Source of the DNA: Hymenobacter sp. YC55
Lineage (GTDB): Bacteria > Bacteroidota > Bacteroidia > Cytophagales > Hymenobacteraceae
Length of the DNA: 64,000 bases
Assembly (NCBI RefSeq): GCF_029433095.1
Contig: NZ_JARNTX010000009.1
Coordinates: 62,001 to 126,000, forward strand
Reading direction: 5' to 3'
Part shown: one piece after another, positions 1-9,298 of the stretch
How positions within the stretch are numbered: position 1 is the first letter of the stretch
Layout of the letters: the number at the start of each line of letters is the position of its first letter
Notes under the pieces: model-generated
The model's database searches: none
Told to the model about the DNA's origin: nothing
What the model saw: the letters and a program-made list of their open reading frames with translations, nothing else
Translations under genes and position numbers: made by a program

Positions 1-1
1 G

Positions 2-1105
2 GATGCCGCAGGTCGGGAAACCGCCTCCACGGAAGAAGGCGAAGAAGCAGAAGGGGAAGAGGCAAACGACCTGGTTACCCTCTCACCGGCGCAGCAGCAG
101 GTGGCAGGCATCCAGACCGGTCACCTGACGAACCGGCCGATGGGCGCGGGCCTGGCCGTCACCGGCACGCTGGACGTGCCGCCGGAAAGCGCCGTCTCCA
201 TCACGGCTCCCCTGGGGGGCTTCGTGGAAAACACCGAACTCCTCCAAGGCACGCGGGTGCGCAAGGGCGAAGTACTGGCCACCATCCGCAACCCCGAGTT
301 CGTGACCCTGCAACAGGAGTACTTGGAAACCCGTGCCCGCCTCGAATACGCCCGCACCGAACTGGCTCGGCAGAAAGAACTGTACGAGCAGGAGGTAGCG
401 CCCCAAAAGAACTACCAACGGGCCCAAGCCGATTACAACGCGCTGCGCGTGCAAACCAACGCGTTGGCCGCCCGGCTGCGCTTGGCGAACCTGCCGGTCG
501 GAGGCACCCTGGTCACGACGGCCCCTATCCGGGCACCCCGGGCGGGCTTTGTGCGGGCGGTGAACGTAACGGTGGGCCAAGCGGTGACGCCAACCGATGC
601 CCTGTTTGAAATCGTGGACCCCGAGCACTTGCACGTCGAGCTGACCGTATTCGAGCGTGACGTAGCGCGGGTACAAAAAAACCAGCTGATTCGCTTCACC
701 CTGGCCAGCGATTCTACCAGCTCCCGCCGCGAGCGGACGGCCCATGTGTATCTAATCGGGCGGGCTATCGGAGAGGACCGCACGGTGCGCGTACACGGTC
801 ATTTAGACCAGGAAAACGACCCGGCGTTGCTGCCGGGCCTCTACGTGCGGGCCTTGATTGAAACCGGCCGCACCGAGGTGCCCGCCCTGCCCGACGCGGC
901 GCTGGTGCGCTTCGAGGGCAAGAATTACGTCTACGCCGTGGAAGCGCCCGGCCGCTACCGCATGGTGCCCGTCACGCTGGGCCGCAGCGAAGACAACTTC
1001 ACGGAAGTCACCCTACCCGAAACGGTGCCCGCGACAACCACCTTCGTTACGGGCGCGGCGTATTCGTTGCTGGCCAAGATGAAAAACGCCGAAGAAGACG
1101 AGTAG
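2..1105 (+). CDS. RND efflux periplasmic adaptor (CzcB/HlyD family), 5' partial
   Basis: Membrane-fusion protein that links an inner-membrane RND pump to a TolC-type channel for metal export. The reading frame is open from base 2, so the start lies outside the window; the GTG at 101 is internal. The visible part begins with an acidic Glu/Gly stretch. A barrel-sandwich half, a coiled-coil hairpin rich in Gln/Arg/Glu and a second half (AGFVRAVNVTVGQAV) follow, then beta-barrel and membrane-proximal domains. It heads a forward run of divalent-metal genes, so Zn/Cd/Co is more likely than copper. The permease is presumably upstream. The family call is firm; the substrate is inferred. Confidence 0.9.
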   Translation, partial: DAAGRETASTEEGEEAEGEEANDLVTLSPAQQQVAGIQTGHLTNRPMGAGLAVTGTLDVPPESAVSITAPLGGFVENTELLQGTRVRKGEVLATIRNPEFVTLQQEYLETRARLEYARTELARQKELYEQEVAPQKNYQRAQADYNALRVQTNALAARLRLANLPVGGTLVTTAPIRAPRAGFVRAVNVTVGQAVTPTDALFEIVDPEHLHVELTVFERDVARVQKNQLIRFTLASDSTSSRRERTAHVYLIGRAIGEDRTVRVHGHLDQENDPALLPGLYVRALIETGRTEVPALPDAALVRFEGKNYVYAVEAPGRYRMVPVTLGRSEDNFTEVTLPETVPATTTFVTGAAYSLLAKMKNAEEDE

Positions 1106-1152
1106 CCGTCTACGGGCATCTCCGGTTTACACTTTCTACCGTAAAAAATCTG

Positions 1153-1485
1153 ATGATGAATTACCTACAGCCCGTGGCCGTATTTATTCTGGCTGGCCTC
1201 TGCGAAATAGGGGGCGGCTACCTGGTCTGGCAGTGGCTGAAGGCAGACCGTCCAGGCTGGATGGGCTTGCTCGGGGCGTTACTGCTCGTGTTCTACGGCT
1301 GGGTAGCGACGTGGCAGCCCACTTCCTTCGGTAAAACCTACGCCGTCTACGGCGGCATTTTCGTGGTCATGTCCATTGCCTGGGCTTGGTATTTCGACGG
1401 TTTCCGGCCGGATCGGTTTGATGTGTTGGGCGGGGCTATCGTCCTGCTGGGGCTGGGGGTCATTCTGTTCTGGCCCAGACCCTGA
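1153..1485 (+). CDS. YnfA family (UPF0060) small membrane protein
   Basis: A 110-residue protein with four hydrophobic helices, the usual YnfA length. Typical segments are LAGLCEIGGGYLVWQWL near the N-terminus and YGGIFVVMSIAWAWYFDG in the third helix. YnfA proteins resemble small multidrug resistance transporters and often travel with resistance genes, but their substrate is poorly defined. The gene sits 47 bp after the RND adaptor and ahead of a Fur-family regulator. ATGATG gives two possible starts, at 1153 or 1156. Confidence 0.9.
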   Translation: MMNYLQPVAVFILAGLCEIGGGYLVWQWLKADRPGWMGLLGALLLVFYGWVATWQPTSFGKTYAVYGGIFVVMSIAWAWYFDGFRPDRFDVLGGAIVLLGLGVILFWPRP

Positions 1486-1578
1486 TTTGCCGCCCTACTC
1501 TACTTGAGCACCAGAGCCTCGCAGTTCGCTGCTTCAACTAAGGTGTCTGCGCAATCGCTACTCCAACCAACTCTCGCT

Positions 1579-2001
1579 ATGGCTCACCCGCAAGAAGATA
1601 CGCTCATTGCCAAGCAGATCACACCGACGGCCATGCGCCTGCTGGTACTAGACGTGCTCCAACAGCACCCGGCCGCGCTGAGTCTGGCCGACGTGGAGCA
1701 GCTGCTGGGCCACGCCGACCGCATTACCGTGCACCGCACCCTGAAAACCTTTACCGATAAAGGACTGGTGCACCGCATTGAGGATGGGAGCGGAGCTGTC
1801 AAGTTTGCCTTGTGCGAGCCGGGCTGCACGCCCGAGCAGCACCAAGACCTGCACGTACACTTCTTCTGCACCCGGTGCCGCGAAACCAGCTGCCTGCCTA
1901 CCGTGGCCGTACCGACCATTCCACTGCCGGGCGCGTTTCAGGTGCAGGAGACCAGTTTAGTGATGAAGGGCCTCTGCGAACGCTGCGCCGTCGCCTCCTG
2001 A
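1579..2001 (+). CDS. Fur family transcriptional regulator
   Basis: A 140-residue Fur/Zur-type repressor. The N-terminal winged helix covers about residues 15-80 (LADVEQLLGHADRITVHRTL is the helix-turn-helix region). The dimerisation part has HVHFFCTRC and a C-terminal CERC, the Cys pairs of the structural zinc site. An upstream in-frame TTG at 1504 would add 25 residues of low-complexity sequence, so the ATG at 1579 is preferred. Lying between YnfA and metal transporter genes, it may act as a zinc-type sensor of this cluster. That role is inferred. Confidence 0.88.
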   Translation: MAHPQEDTLIAKQITPTAMRLLVLDVLQQHPAALSLADVEQLLGHADRITVHRTLKTFTDKGLVHRIEDGSGAVKFALCEPGCTPEQHQDLHVHFFCTRCRETSCLPTVAVPTIPLPGAFQVQETSLVMKGLCERCAVAS

Positions 2002-2083
2002 AACAATGCAATACCATTGCATCGCCCTACGAGTGAAGTTTGCTTGCTCGTAAGGGCGGTGTGTTCCCCGTTCCTGCCTGCTC

Positions 2084-2698
2084 ATGGTTGAATTGCTCAC
2101 CGGTGCCCTTGTGCTGAGTTTACTCCACGCGCTCATTCCCAACCACTGGGCGCCTGTGCTCGCTATTGCCCGGGCCGAACAGTGGCCGTTGCGGCGGGCG
2201 GTGGGGGTGACGCTGGTCGCCGGCATGGCCCACGTGCTGAGCACGGTAGCCCTGGGCGTGGCACTGGGGTGGCTGGGCTGGCGCTTATCGGCCCGCTTCG
2301 AGCAAGTGGCGGGATGGGCCGCGCCGCTGCTACTCATTATTGTGGGGCTGCTGTACGCCTTTTCTAGACCTGGTCATACCCACCCGGACCCTCGACCGAT
2401 AAGCCGCCGAGCGCCGCGTCGGCGGGTGGTACTCGGACTGGCCGCCACCATGTTTCTAGCGCCCTGCCTGGAAATACAAACCTTCTTTTTAGCTGCCGGC
2501 ACCCACGGCCCCGCCGCGCTGGCCCTGTTGATGAGCCTGTACTTACTGGTTACGGTGGCCGCGATGTGCGCCCTGGTAGCCCTGGCGCACCGCAGTTTGC
2601 GAACCCTGAACCTGGAGGGGCTCGCGCAGCACGAACGGCAGCTGACCGGCGCGGTGCTCGTGCTGGTGGGGCTTACGAGCTTCTTCCTGGACTGGTAG
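2084..2698 (+). CDS. NicO/RcnA-like polytopic membrane protein
   Basis: A 204-residue protein with about six membrane helices. The first helix carries HALIPNHW at residues 15-22, resembling the His-x4-5-His signature of NicO/RcnA/UreH-type nickel-cobalt permeases. A basic, His-containing loop follows at about residues 100-118. It lies between the Fur-like regulator and the Zn/Cd ATPase on the same strand, which fits a metal export or delivery role. The exact family is less certain than the membrane topology; a TauE-like exporter is an alternative. Confidence 0.6.
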   Translation: MVELLTGALVLSLLHALIPNHWAPVLAIARAEQWPLRRAVGVTLVAGMAHVLSTVALGVALGWLGWRLSARFEQVAGWAAPLLLIIVGLLYAFSRPGHTHPDPRPISRRAPRRRVVLGLAATMFLAPCLEIQTFFLAAGTHGPAALALLMSLYLLVTVAAMCALVALAHRSLRTLNLEGLAQHERQLTGAVLVLVGLTSFFLDW

Positions 2699-2749
2699 CA
2701 ACTCGCTGCCGGGACTGTCTTCTTTTCTTCCGCTTTACTTTCCTGCTTT

Positions 2750-4843
2750 ATGCCTGATCCTTCATCCAAGAACACCAACGAAGAGCTGAATACTGCCAAG
2801 CAGGTGCAGCTCGAAAACGTGGGCGCCCTCAGCCGGGACCAGCTCACGCCCGCGGCCGCAACCGAGCCGCAAGGCCACGACGTGTCCGGCCACGACCATG
2901 CCCCGGCAGCGGCTCCCGCTTCGGCTGCCCATGCTGGCCATACCCACGCCGAGGGAGAGGACGACGACCACGACCACGGACCAGCGGGTGCTACTCCCTA
3001 CCTCTGGCCGGGCGTGAGTCTGGCGCTGCTGCTGGGCGGCATCGCGCTGGACTACTTCGACATAGCCTTTTTCACCGGCCCGGTGCGCCTGATTTGGTAT
3101 GGCCTCGCCTTCCTGCTGGTGGGCTGGAAAGTGATTCGCTCGGCCATCCAAAGTATTCCCTCGGGCAACATCTTTAACGAGTTCCTGCTCATGAGTATCG
3201 CCACGCTCGGCGCCTTTGCCATCGGCGAATACCCGGAGGGCGTGGCCGTGATGCTGTTTTATACGGTGGGCGAACTGTTCCAAGACGCCGCCGTGAACCG
3301 GGCCAAGCGCAGCATTCGCGCCCTGCTTGAGATTCAGGCGACCGAAGTCACGGTGGTGCGCAATGGGCAAAGCCTCGTGCTCGACCCCAAGCAGGTACAG
3401 CTTGGTGACGTAATGGAGGTCAAGCCGGGCGAGAAAGTAGCCCTGGACGGGACGCTACAAAACGCCGCAGCTTCATTTAATACGGCGGCTCTTACGGGCG
3501 AATCGGCTCCGCAGACCAAGCAGCCCGGCGAGGCCGTGCTCGCGGGCATGATCAACTTGGAAACGCTGGCCCGCGTCACGGTTACGGCGGCCTTTGCCGA
3601 TACCAAGCTCTCCAAGATTCTGACGATGGTGCAGGACGCGGTGGGGCGCAAAGCCAAAACCCAGCAGTTCATTACGCGCTTCGCTAAAATTTACACGCCC
3701 ATCGTCGTGGGTTTGGCGGTGCTCTTAGTGCTGGTGCCCTACTTCGTGGTAGACGACTACGTGTTCCGAACCTGGCTCTACCGGGCCCTGGTCTTTCTGG
3801 TGATTTCCTGCCCCTGCGCGCTGGTCATCAGCATTCCCCTGGGCTATTTCGGGGGTATCGGTGCGGCTTCCAAAGCGGGAATTCTGTTCAAAGGCTCCAA
3901 CTTTCTGGACGTGCTCCGCGAAATCGACACGGTGGTGATGGATAAAACCGGCACCCTCACTCAAGGCGTGTTTGCCGTCCAGCAGGTACAGCCGGCTCCC
4001 GGCACTGAGCCGGCGCAACTGCTGCAACTGGTAGGGGCCTTGGAAACCAAATCCACGCACCCCATTGCCAAAGCGGTGGTGACGCACGTCGGGGCCGCCG
4101 TGACAGACGTGCTCGTGGAGGGAGTAGAAGAAATAGCGGGCCACGGTCTGCGCGGTCGGGTAGCGGGAAAAGACGTGCTGGCTGGCAATACCAAGCTGCT
4201 CACCAAGTTTGGCGTCGCCTACCCGGCCGAAGTGGATCAGGTAGTAGACAGCATTGTCGTCGCGGCCGTGGATGGCCAGTACGCCGGTTACCTGACCGTC
4301 GCGGATGCCCCGAAGGCCGACGCCAAGCAAGCCGTGCGCGAGCTGCGGGCGGATGGCATCACCAAGCTGGTGATGCTATCCGGCGATAAAGACAGCATTA
4401 CGCAGCGCGTGGCCAAGGAACTCGGTATTGACGAAGCGCACGGCGGACTGCTGCCGGAAGACAAGGCCCACTACGTGCAGCAGTACCTCACGCAAGGGCG
4501 CAAACTGGCCTTCGTGGGCGATGGGGTGAATGATGCTCCCGTAGTGGCCCTAGCCGACGTGGGCATTGCTATGGGTGGCCTGGGCTCGGACGCCACTATT
4601 GAAACGGCCGACGTGGTCATTCAAACGGATCACCCGAGCAAGATTGCCACCGCCCGCCGCATTGCCCGCGCCACGCACACGGTAGTCTGGCAGAACATCT
4701 GGCTGGCCTTCGGAGTGAAAGCCGTGGTGCTGGCCCTGGGCGCTGGGGGCGTGGCCACCATGTGGGAAGCCGTGTTTGCCGACGTGGGGGTGGCGCTGCT
4801 GGCTATTCTGAACGCGGTGCGTATCCAACGGATGAAGTTTTAA
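2750..4843 (+). CDS. Zn/Cd/Pb-type heavy-metal P-type ATPase (ZntA/CadA-like)
   Basis: A 697-residue P1B-type ATPase that pumps divalent soft metals out of the cytosol. The N-terminus lacks a CxxC HMA domain and instead has a His/Asp-rich region (about residues 40-80) that could bind zinc. Visible motifs are TGES (actuator), SCPCALVIS in the metal-binding helix near residue 355, DKTGTLT with the phosphorylated Asp near 397, and GDGVNDAP. CPC with a His-rich N-terminus and no HMA domain fits the Zn/Cd group. It is followed 20 bp later by the DUF3703 gene. Confidence 0.93.
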   Translation: MPDPSSKNTNEELNTAKQVQLENVGALSRDQLTPAAATEPQGHDVSGHDHAPAAAPASAAHAGHTHAEGEDDDHDHGPAGATPYLWPGVSLALLLGGIALDYFDIAFFTGPVRLIWYGLAFLLVGWKVIRSAIQSIPSGNIFNEFLLMSIATLGAFAIGEYPEGVAVMLFYTVGELFQDAAVNRAKRSIRALLEIQATEVTVVRNGQSLVLDPKQVQLGDVMEVKPGEKVALDGTLQNAAASFNTAALTGESAPQTKQPGEAVLAGMINLETLARVTVTAAFADTKLSKILTMVQDAVGRKAKTQQFITRFAKIYTPIVVGLAVLLVLVPYFVVDDYVFRTWLYRALVFLVISCPCALVISIPLGYFGGIGAASKAGILFKGSNFLDVLREIDTVVMDKTGTLTQGVFAVQQVQPAPGTEPAQLLQLVGALETKSTHPIAKAVVTHVGAAVTDVLVEGVEEIAGHGLRGRVAGKDVLAGNTKLLTKFGVAYPAEVDQVVDSIVVAAVDGQYAGYLTVADAPKADAKQAVRELRADGITKLVMLSGDKDSITQRVAKELGIDEAHGGLLPEDKAHYVQQYLTQGRKLAFVGDGVNDAPVVALADVGIAMGGLGSDATIETADVVIQTDHPSKIATARRIARATHTVVWQNIWLAFGVKAVVLALGAGGVATMWEAVFADVGVALLAILNAVRIQRMKF

Positions 4844-4863
4844 CCTTGCCGTATCTTTTTCCC

Positions 4864-5226
4864 GTGAACACGCTGCTTCTCCCCGCCCGCCTGCGTCTGC
4901 ACTATCGCGCCGAACTGCACGCGGCCCGCGCCGCCACGGCCCGCCGCCATTGGCCGGAGGCATTTGCCCACCTGGAGCGCGCCCACGTGTTGGGGCAACG
5001 GTGGGCTTGGCCGCATACGCAGGTACACCTGCTCATGCTCGCTCACGGCTGGCGCACCCGCAACTTGCGCGAACTAGCGGGTCAGGTGCCGCGCATTGTG
5101 TTCGGGTTTTTACTCTCATTAGTCGGCCGCGTGCCCACGGGCAACACCGGCGGGGCCAACGTGCCGGCTGAGCAGAAAATGCCGGTTCCAGCCGATTTAC
5201 AGGCCCTACTCAACGACGCCCTATGA
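4864..5226 (+). CDS. DUF3703 family protein
   Basis: A 120-residue soluble protein with the conserved DUF3703 features: an Arg-rich helix, HLERAHVLGQRW, H-x-x-M-L-x-x-G-W-R and GNTGGANVPA. The preferred start is the GTG at 4864, just after the ATPase stop; earlier in-frame starts lie inside the ATPase gene. Its stop overlaps the next ATG (ATGA), implying translational coupling to the ZIP gene. DUF3703 genes are often found in metal-resistance clusters, but no biochemical role is known. Confidence 0.85.
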   Translation: MNTLLLPARLRLHYRAELHAARAATARRHWPEAFAHLERAHVLGQRWAWPHTQVHLLMLAHGWRTRNLRELAGQVPRIVFGFLLSLVGRVPTGNTGGANVPAEQKMPVPADLQALLNDAL

Positions 5227-6014
5227 CACCCGCCGTTCCCCCGTCCTGGACGACTATGCTGGGCTTCTCGCTGCTGCCCGCGGTGGTTATGATTGCCGGG
5301 GCGGCCCTAGCCGTCTGGCGCGCCCCCGGCCCGAAGCTGCGCAGTGCCATTTTGCACTTTGCAGCGGGCGTGATTTTCTCGGTGGTGGCCGTAGAGCTGC
5401 TGCCCGACATCGTGCAGCACCATGCCCCCTACGAAGTAGCCCTGGGCTTTGGGCTGGGCGTAGCGGCCATGCTCGGGCTGCGCTATTTCACCCAACGGCT
5501 GGAAAAACGGGTCGCGTCGGCAGGGACTAGTGCTGCGGCAGCCGCTGACGCACCCGGCCCTGGTCAGGCGCCAGCGGCCCCGCTGCCCTGGGGTCTGTTG
5601 GTCGCTATCGGCATCGACATTCTAATCGACGGGCTGCTGCTCGGCATCGGCTTTGCCGCCGGCGCTAAGGAAGGCACCTTGTTAGCCATTGCCCTGACCA
5701 TCGAGTTGCTCTCGCTGGGCCTGGCCACGGCCGTGGAGCTACGGCAGGATGGCCACGCCAAGGGGCGGATAGTGGTCATTGTGGCCAGCACGTCCCTAAT
5801 GCTGCTCGTCGGGGCAGGTATTGGCACCACCGTGCTACGAGGGGCCACGGGCAACCTGTTGGAAATTGTGCTTTCCTTTGGCCTGGCCGCCTTGCTGTTT
5901 CTGGTCACGGAAGAGTTGCTCACCGAGGCCCACGAAGAAACCGAAACCCCACTGCTCACCCTAGCCTTTTTTATTGGCTTTCTGCTGTTTTTGCTGCTCG
6001 GCATGGTTGCTTAG
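5223..6014 (+). CDS. ZIP family metal transporter
   Basis: A 263-residue polytopic protein with about eight helices. Characteristic stretches include HFAAGVIFSVVAVELLPD in an early helix and the polar helix IDILIDGLLLGIGFAAG, where ZIP proteins bind metal. The variable loop (about residues 95-115) is Ala/Pro-rich, not His-rich. ZIP proteins usually move Zn or other divalent metals into the cytosol. Its place beside exporters suggests homeostasis, or that this subgroup works in efflux. It overlaps the DUF3703 stop by 4 bp. Confidence 0.85.
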   Translation: MTPAVPPSWTTMLGFSLLPAVVMIAGAALAVWRAPGPKLRSAILHFAAGVIFSVVAVELLPDIVQHHAPYEVALGFGLGVAAMLGLRYFTQRLEKRVASAGTSAAAAADAPGPGQAPAAPLPWGLLVAIGIDILIDGLLLGIGFAAGAKEGTLLAIALTIELLSLGLATAVELRQDGHAKGRIVVIVASTSLMLLVGAGIGTTVLRGATGNLLEIVLSFGLAALLFLVTEELLTEAHEETETPLLTLAFFIGFLLFLLLGMVA

Positions 6015-6101
6015 CGGCCAACACAGGCAGTTGCCAGCAAGCGGGTATCATCTTGGCGGGAATTTCTGTTCCTAGTTTAGTACTACCCCTGATACTCAAA
6101 C

Positions 6102-6254
6102 ATGGATTTCTCGAAAGCTCTTGCCCACTTGCCCGGCGCTCTGTACTTCAGCTTTTGCGTGGGCCTCACTACCTTTCTGGCCCTCTACGTTTACCGCTTC
6201 TATCTGCGCCCTTTCTTCCGATGGACCAAGAAAAAGATTTCACCCAACGGATAG
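6102..6254 (+). CDS. Small single-helix membrane protein
   Basis: A 50-residue protein starting MDFSKALAHL, with one hydrophobic helix (about residues 12-33) and a basic C-terminal end (RWTKKK). Its last 34 bases overlap the next gene in another frame, suggesting coupling. The pair resembles the pair at 11727-12367, where a small membrane protein is also coupled to a short helical protein. Function unknown. Confidence 0.55.
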   Translation: MDFSKALAHLPGALYFSFCVGLTTFLALYVYRFYLRPFFRWTKKKISPNG

Positions 6255-6541
6255 ACGAGCTGGCCCTAGACTACCTGCACCAAGCGGTAGCCCTGGGGCT
6301 CACGCCTACCGATGATGAATTTGTGGGCTGGGTCGATGCTCAGCCCCTGGCCTCGCGGCCGGGACTCTACCGGAAGGGCTGGGCGCACTGTTGGGCGGCG
6401 GGTCTGCTCTCCTTTCAGGAATGGGTACTTTTGGCGCGGGGCATGAGCCTAGCCGACTACCTGGTGCAACGACTGTCGGAGAAAGAGTACCTGCGTTGGG
6501 TAGAGCTGTTTGCTACCTCAACTCTGGCCCGCCCCAAATAA
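6221..6541 (+). CDS. Hypothetical 106-residue protein
   Basis: An acidic, helical soluble protein starting MDQEKDFTQR. It is not recognised as a named family. Its C-terminal half can be aligned by eye with the protein at 11963-12367: both have T-x-D-x-[YF]-[LV]-x-W followed by a Leu/Val-rich segment ending LS-x-x-[DE]-[YW]. The ATG at 6221 lies inside the preceding small gene. A longer in-frame version from 6053 would read through non-coding sequence and is disfavoured. Confidence 0.55.
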   Translation: MDQEKDFTQRIDELALDYLHQAVALGLTPTDDEFVGWVDAQPLASRPGLYRKGWAHCWAAGLLSFQEWVLLARGMSLADYLVQRLSEKEYLRWVELFATSTLARPK

Positions 6542-6620
6542 CGTTTTACAATTGCAAAAAGGTGTAAAGGAGTTCGCTGCTAAGCTGCGGAATGTCCCGC
6601 CGTTCTGGAAACCCTAATTC

Positions 6621-6667
6621 AATACTAAAAAAGGCTCTACTGTGCAAGTAGGGCCTTTTTTAGTATT
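6621..6667. terminator. Bidirectional intrinsic terminator
   Basis: The near-perfect inverted repeat AATACTAAAAAAGGC...GCCTTTTTTAGTATT has a central stem CTACT/AGTAG. T-runs on both strands can stop the forward metal operon and the reverse gene ending at 6713. Confidence 0.85.
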
Positions 6668-6712
6668 GTGGTGTAGATATATCCCCTATACGCTTATTGT
6701 AAGCCAGTAGAG

Positions 6713-9109
6713 CTATTTGAGATGTTTAGGAATAGGCAACAACTCTCTAAAGGCTTTTATGTTGGAGTGGTTGAAATGCCGGCTATACCACTTTTGGACA
6801 AGCAATAAATTAAAGCCAAATAACAGTAGAGTTAAAATAGGCGCTATTGAAAAAGCTAAATCAGGGTTATTATTAATACCTCTCATTGCAGCTATTAGAG
6901 CTTTAATACTCCAATCATAACGAAACAATGAGTAAATACCCAATACAAGTAGCACTGCCAATGCGATTAACAAATGATTCACTGAATCCTTCTGCCACTT
7001 TTTAACAGCATTCTGAATATACGTTTCCTTATCAGCGTCCTTTTGCTCTTTTTCAATTCTACGCTGTTCGTCTATCCTCTGCTGAGCAATTCTAGCGTCC
7101 GCTTCCTCTCTTTGCCTGAGTTCTTCTTTTAGGCGTTCTATTTCCTGCTTATCCTGTTCATTGCTAAAAGGTATTTGTTGCTGAGGGTTGTTAGCTGCTT
7201 TGACAAGCATCCCTTGCAATCGGTCTTGTGCCTTTTTGGTAGCCTTTAATCCTTTGGTCAAAGCCTCTACCTGTTGCTCTAGCAATGTCTTTTTATCAAC
7301 TAGAGCACTATTGTCTTGCAAAGTTGAATTATAATCATCGCTAGTTTTCTTTAGCATATCCTGCTTATTCTTTAGCTCTTTAGCAAGACGTGCCTCCTTC
7401 TGGTCTTTCTCCTTCAGTTCTTTACTAATTTGACTTTCGACAAAAACAGTCGCTTTCTCAATATCACCTCCGATTTTCTTGATTTCATCTAGGAATATCT
7501 TACTGGCAAGGCTTTTCGTCATAAATGACAAATCATCAATACCAATTGCATTAAAAACCGCAAGTGCTGATTGAGAAACCTCACTTTTAGCATGAGAGCC
7601 TGAAAAAACGGGGCTTGCAATGGATGACAAGAATGCCTTTCTATAATCATCGCTTTGAACAGGCAATAATTTGTATAGCTTTTTCAACAAATACGTAGGA
7701 GTAAAGAATGCAGGAATGAATAATTCATTACCATTATCTCTACGCCCTGCGTATTTATCGTATGCTATTAGACCAAAATCTAGAGTTAATCCGAAAATTT
7801 TACAGTCTTGAAAGTGTGTAGCAGTTTCACCATTCTTATTACGTTCGCAAAGAATTGACTCTCTTAGTTCAACATCATGTTCTATCTGAGGTGTATCCTT
7901 ATATCTTACTTCACCAAGTTGCTGCTTCTCTATCCTAGCCTCGTTCATCAAGGCATAGTATTTAGAATAATCAGATATTAAATCAACAAAACCCTCAGAT
8001 TCTTTATCTACCCCTTTAATATCGCCATTATGAATTTCTATTTTTTTGCTTCTTAAAATAAAAGAAGCTTGGTCAAGTATAACAGAAGGGTGTTGCGCAC
8101 CTTGAGGGTGGGCTAACTGCAATTTATAATACGCTTCTGTGAAGCTATCTAAATTACCGCTTTTCAAAGCAGCTTTAAGTTGATTCTCAGTCAACCTTTG
8201 ACTGTGAACGAGCCCATTCAATACTGGCCTAAATTGGGTTAATTCTTTAAAGGTACTTCTGAGATAAGTAAGCTTAATTTTAAAGTACTCTTTATTTTCT
8301 TCAATAATTTTCAATAAAGAATCAACAGCAGGATTCATTGTATTTTCACGAATCTTTAAAGCTGACAATAGAAAATTAGTATCAACATAAACTTTCCAAT
8401 CAATTTGTTGGAATGAAGCCAACTCTTGGGCCAGCTCTTTCGACAGACCTAGAGCAAAGAAATGCTCTGCTCTATCAGCTAAGGATTCATAATATGCTAA
8501 TTCAAGCGCCGAACTGTTCTCAGTCAAGCTCTCTATGTATCTATAAAATACTTTTTTCAGCTTAGGCTGCAGCTTGTCAGATGACAACTTAAAGAGTTGT
8601 TGGGTCGTTAAGTTGGCATTTTCACTGCTATTCTTCCCCAGAATAGCAATAGCTGACTTTCCGTAGTAAAAAAAGTTTTCGTGAATATATCCTTTAAACT
8701 CCTTGAATATTTTCTGTAATTCATCGTCAGTTAATTCAGTTTCGCTTAAAGACGAAGCCTTTTCGTAAAAACTTTTTCTTAGTTGTTCTTCTTGCTGTTC
8801 GCTGGCCTCAATACGTTTTGCATGTGCTTCATTAGCTGCTTCTGTCAACTTATACTTCTCACCAACCAAAACAAGCTGACCATCTTTCATCAACTGATTA
8901 ACAGCATCTGAAACTTCCTCTACTTCAAGATTAATATCAAACTCTACTTGCGTTAGTTCAATTATATCTTTTAACGAAGCCTCACGCGAACTAGAAATTA
9001 CATAAATTATATAACTATTGATGGTACTTGGCCGCTGCTCATTATTTAACAAGTCTAAGACCTCAATAATTCTTTCAGTGTTTCGGGTAATCTTCATCTG
9101 TTTTGCCAA
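6713..9109 (-). CDS. AT-rich winged-helix/PIN-like/coiled-coil membrane protein
   Basis: A 798-residue protein, much more AT-rich than its neighbours and probably acquired recently. Regions in order: an N-terminal winged-helix-like segment (about 10-95); a PIN-like nuclease domain beginning VYVDTNFLLSAL with D243, a conserved-looking E289, D435 and LTLDFGL with D444; a long charged coiled coil (about 555-700); and two C-terminal membrane helices (about 711-730 and 752-771). The acidic spacing matches the order expected in PIN RNases (D, E, D, D), with a long insert. A membrane-anchored nuclease with a coiled-coil sensor suggests defence or stress-induced RNA cleavage, but this is inference. 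It is transcribed alone. Confidence 0.7.
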   Translation of the reverse strand: MAKQMKITRNTERIIEVLDLLNNEQRPSTINSYIIYVISSSREASLKDIIELTQVEFDINLEVEEVSDAVNQLMKDGQLVLVGEKYKLTEAANEAHAKRIEASEQQEEQLRKSFYEKASSLSETELTDDELQKIFKEFKGYIHENFFYYGKSAIAILGKNSSENANLTTQQLFKLSSDKLQPKLKKVFYRYIESLTENSSALELAYYESLADRAEHFFALGLSKELAQELASFQQIDWKVYVDTNFLLSALKIRENTMNPAVDSLLKIIEENKEYFKIKLTYLRSTFKELTQFRPVLNGLVHSQRLTENQLKAALKSGNLDSFTEAYYKLQLAHPQGAQHPSVILDQASFILRSKKIEIHNGDIKGVDKESEGFVDLISDYSKYYALMNEARIEKQQLGEVRYKDTPQIEHDVELRESILCERNKNGETATHFQDCKIFGLTLDFGLIAYDKYAGRRDNGNELFIPAFFTPTYLLKKLYKLLPVQSDDYRKAFLSSIASPVFSGSHAKSEVSQSALAVFNAIGIDDLSFMTKSLASKIFLDEIKKIGGDIEKATVFVESQISKELKEKDQKEARLAKELKNKQDMLKKTSDDYNSTLQDNSALVDKKTLLEQQVEALTKGLKATKKAQDRLQGMLVKAANNPQQQIPFSNEQDKQEIERLKEELRQREEADARIAQQRIDEQRRIEKEQKDADKETYIQNAVKKWQKDSVNHLLIALAVLLVLGIYSLFRYDWSIKALIAAMRGINNNPDLAFSIAPILTLLLFGFNLLLVQKWYSRHFNHSNIKAFRELLPIPKHLK

Positions 9110-9213
9110 AGCAGGGAGACAGTTTAGATGTTGTATCAGTTTAGATTTAAAATTACAAAAATTGCCACTCCTAAAAGCTACGGTGAATTTATATCCACTT
9201 TACTATTAGTAGG

Positions 9214-9254
9214 CAAAAAAAGCCCTCTCGGTATATCTAACCAAGAAGGCTTTT
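9214..9254 (-). terminator. Intrinsic terminator of the lipoprotein gene
   Basis: On the reverse strand AAAAGCCTTCTTGG pairs with CCGAGAGGGCTTTTTTT around a 9-nt loop, with G-T wobbles. The T-run follows the gene ending at 9299. Confidence 0.75.
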
Positions 9255-9298
9255 CGCGTTATAAAAATCAATAGAAACTATCAGTTGGTTTCAAGAAG

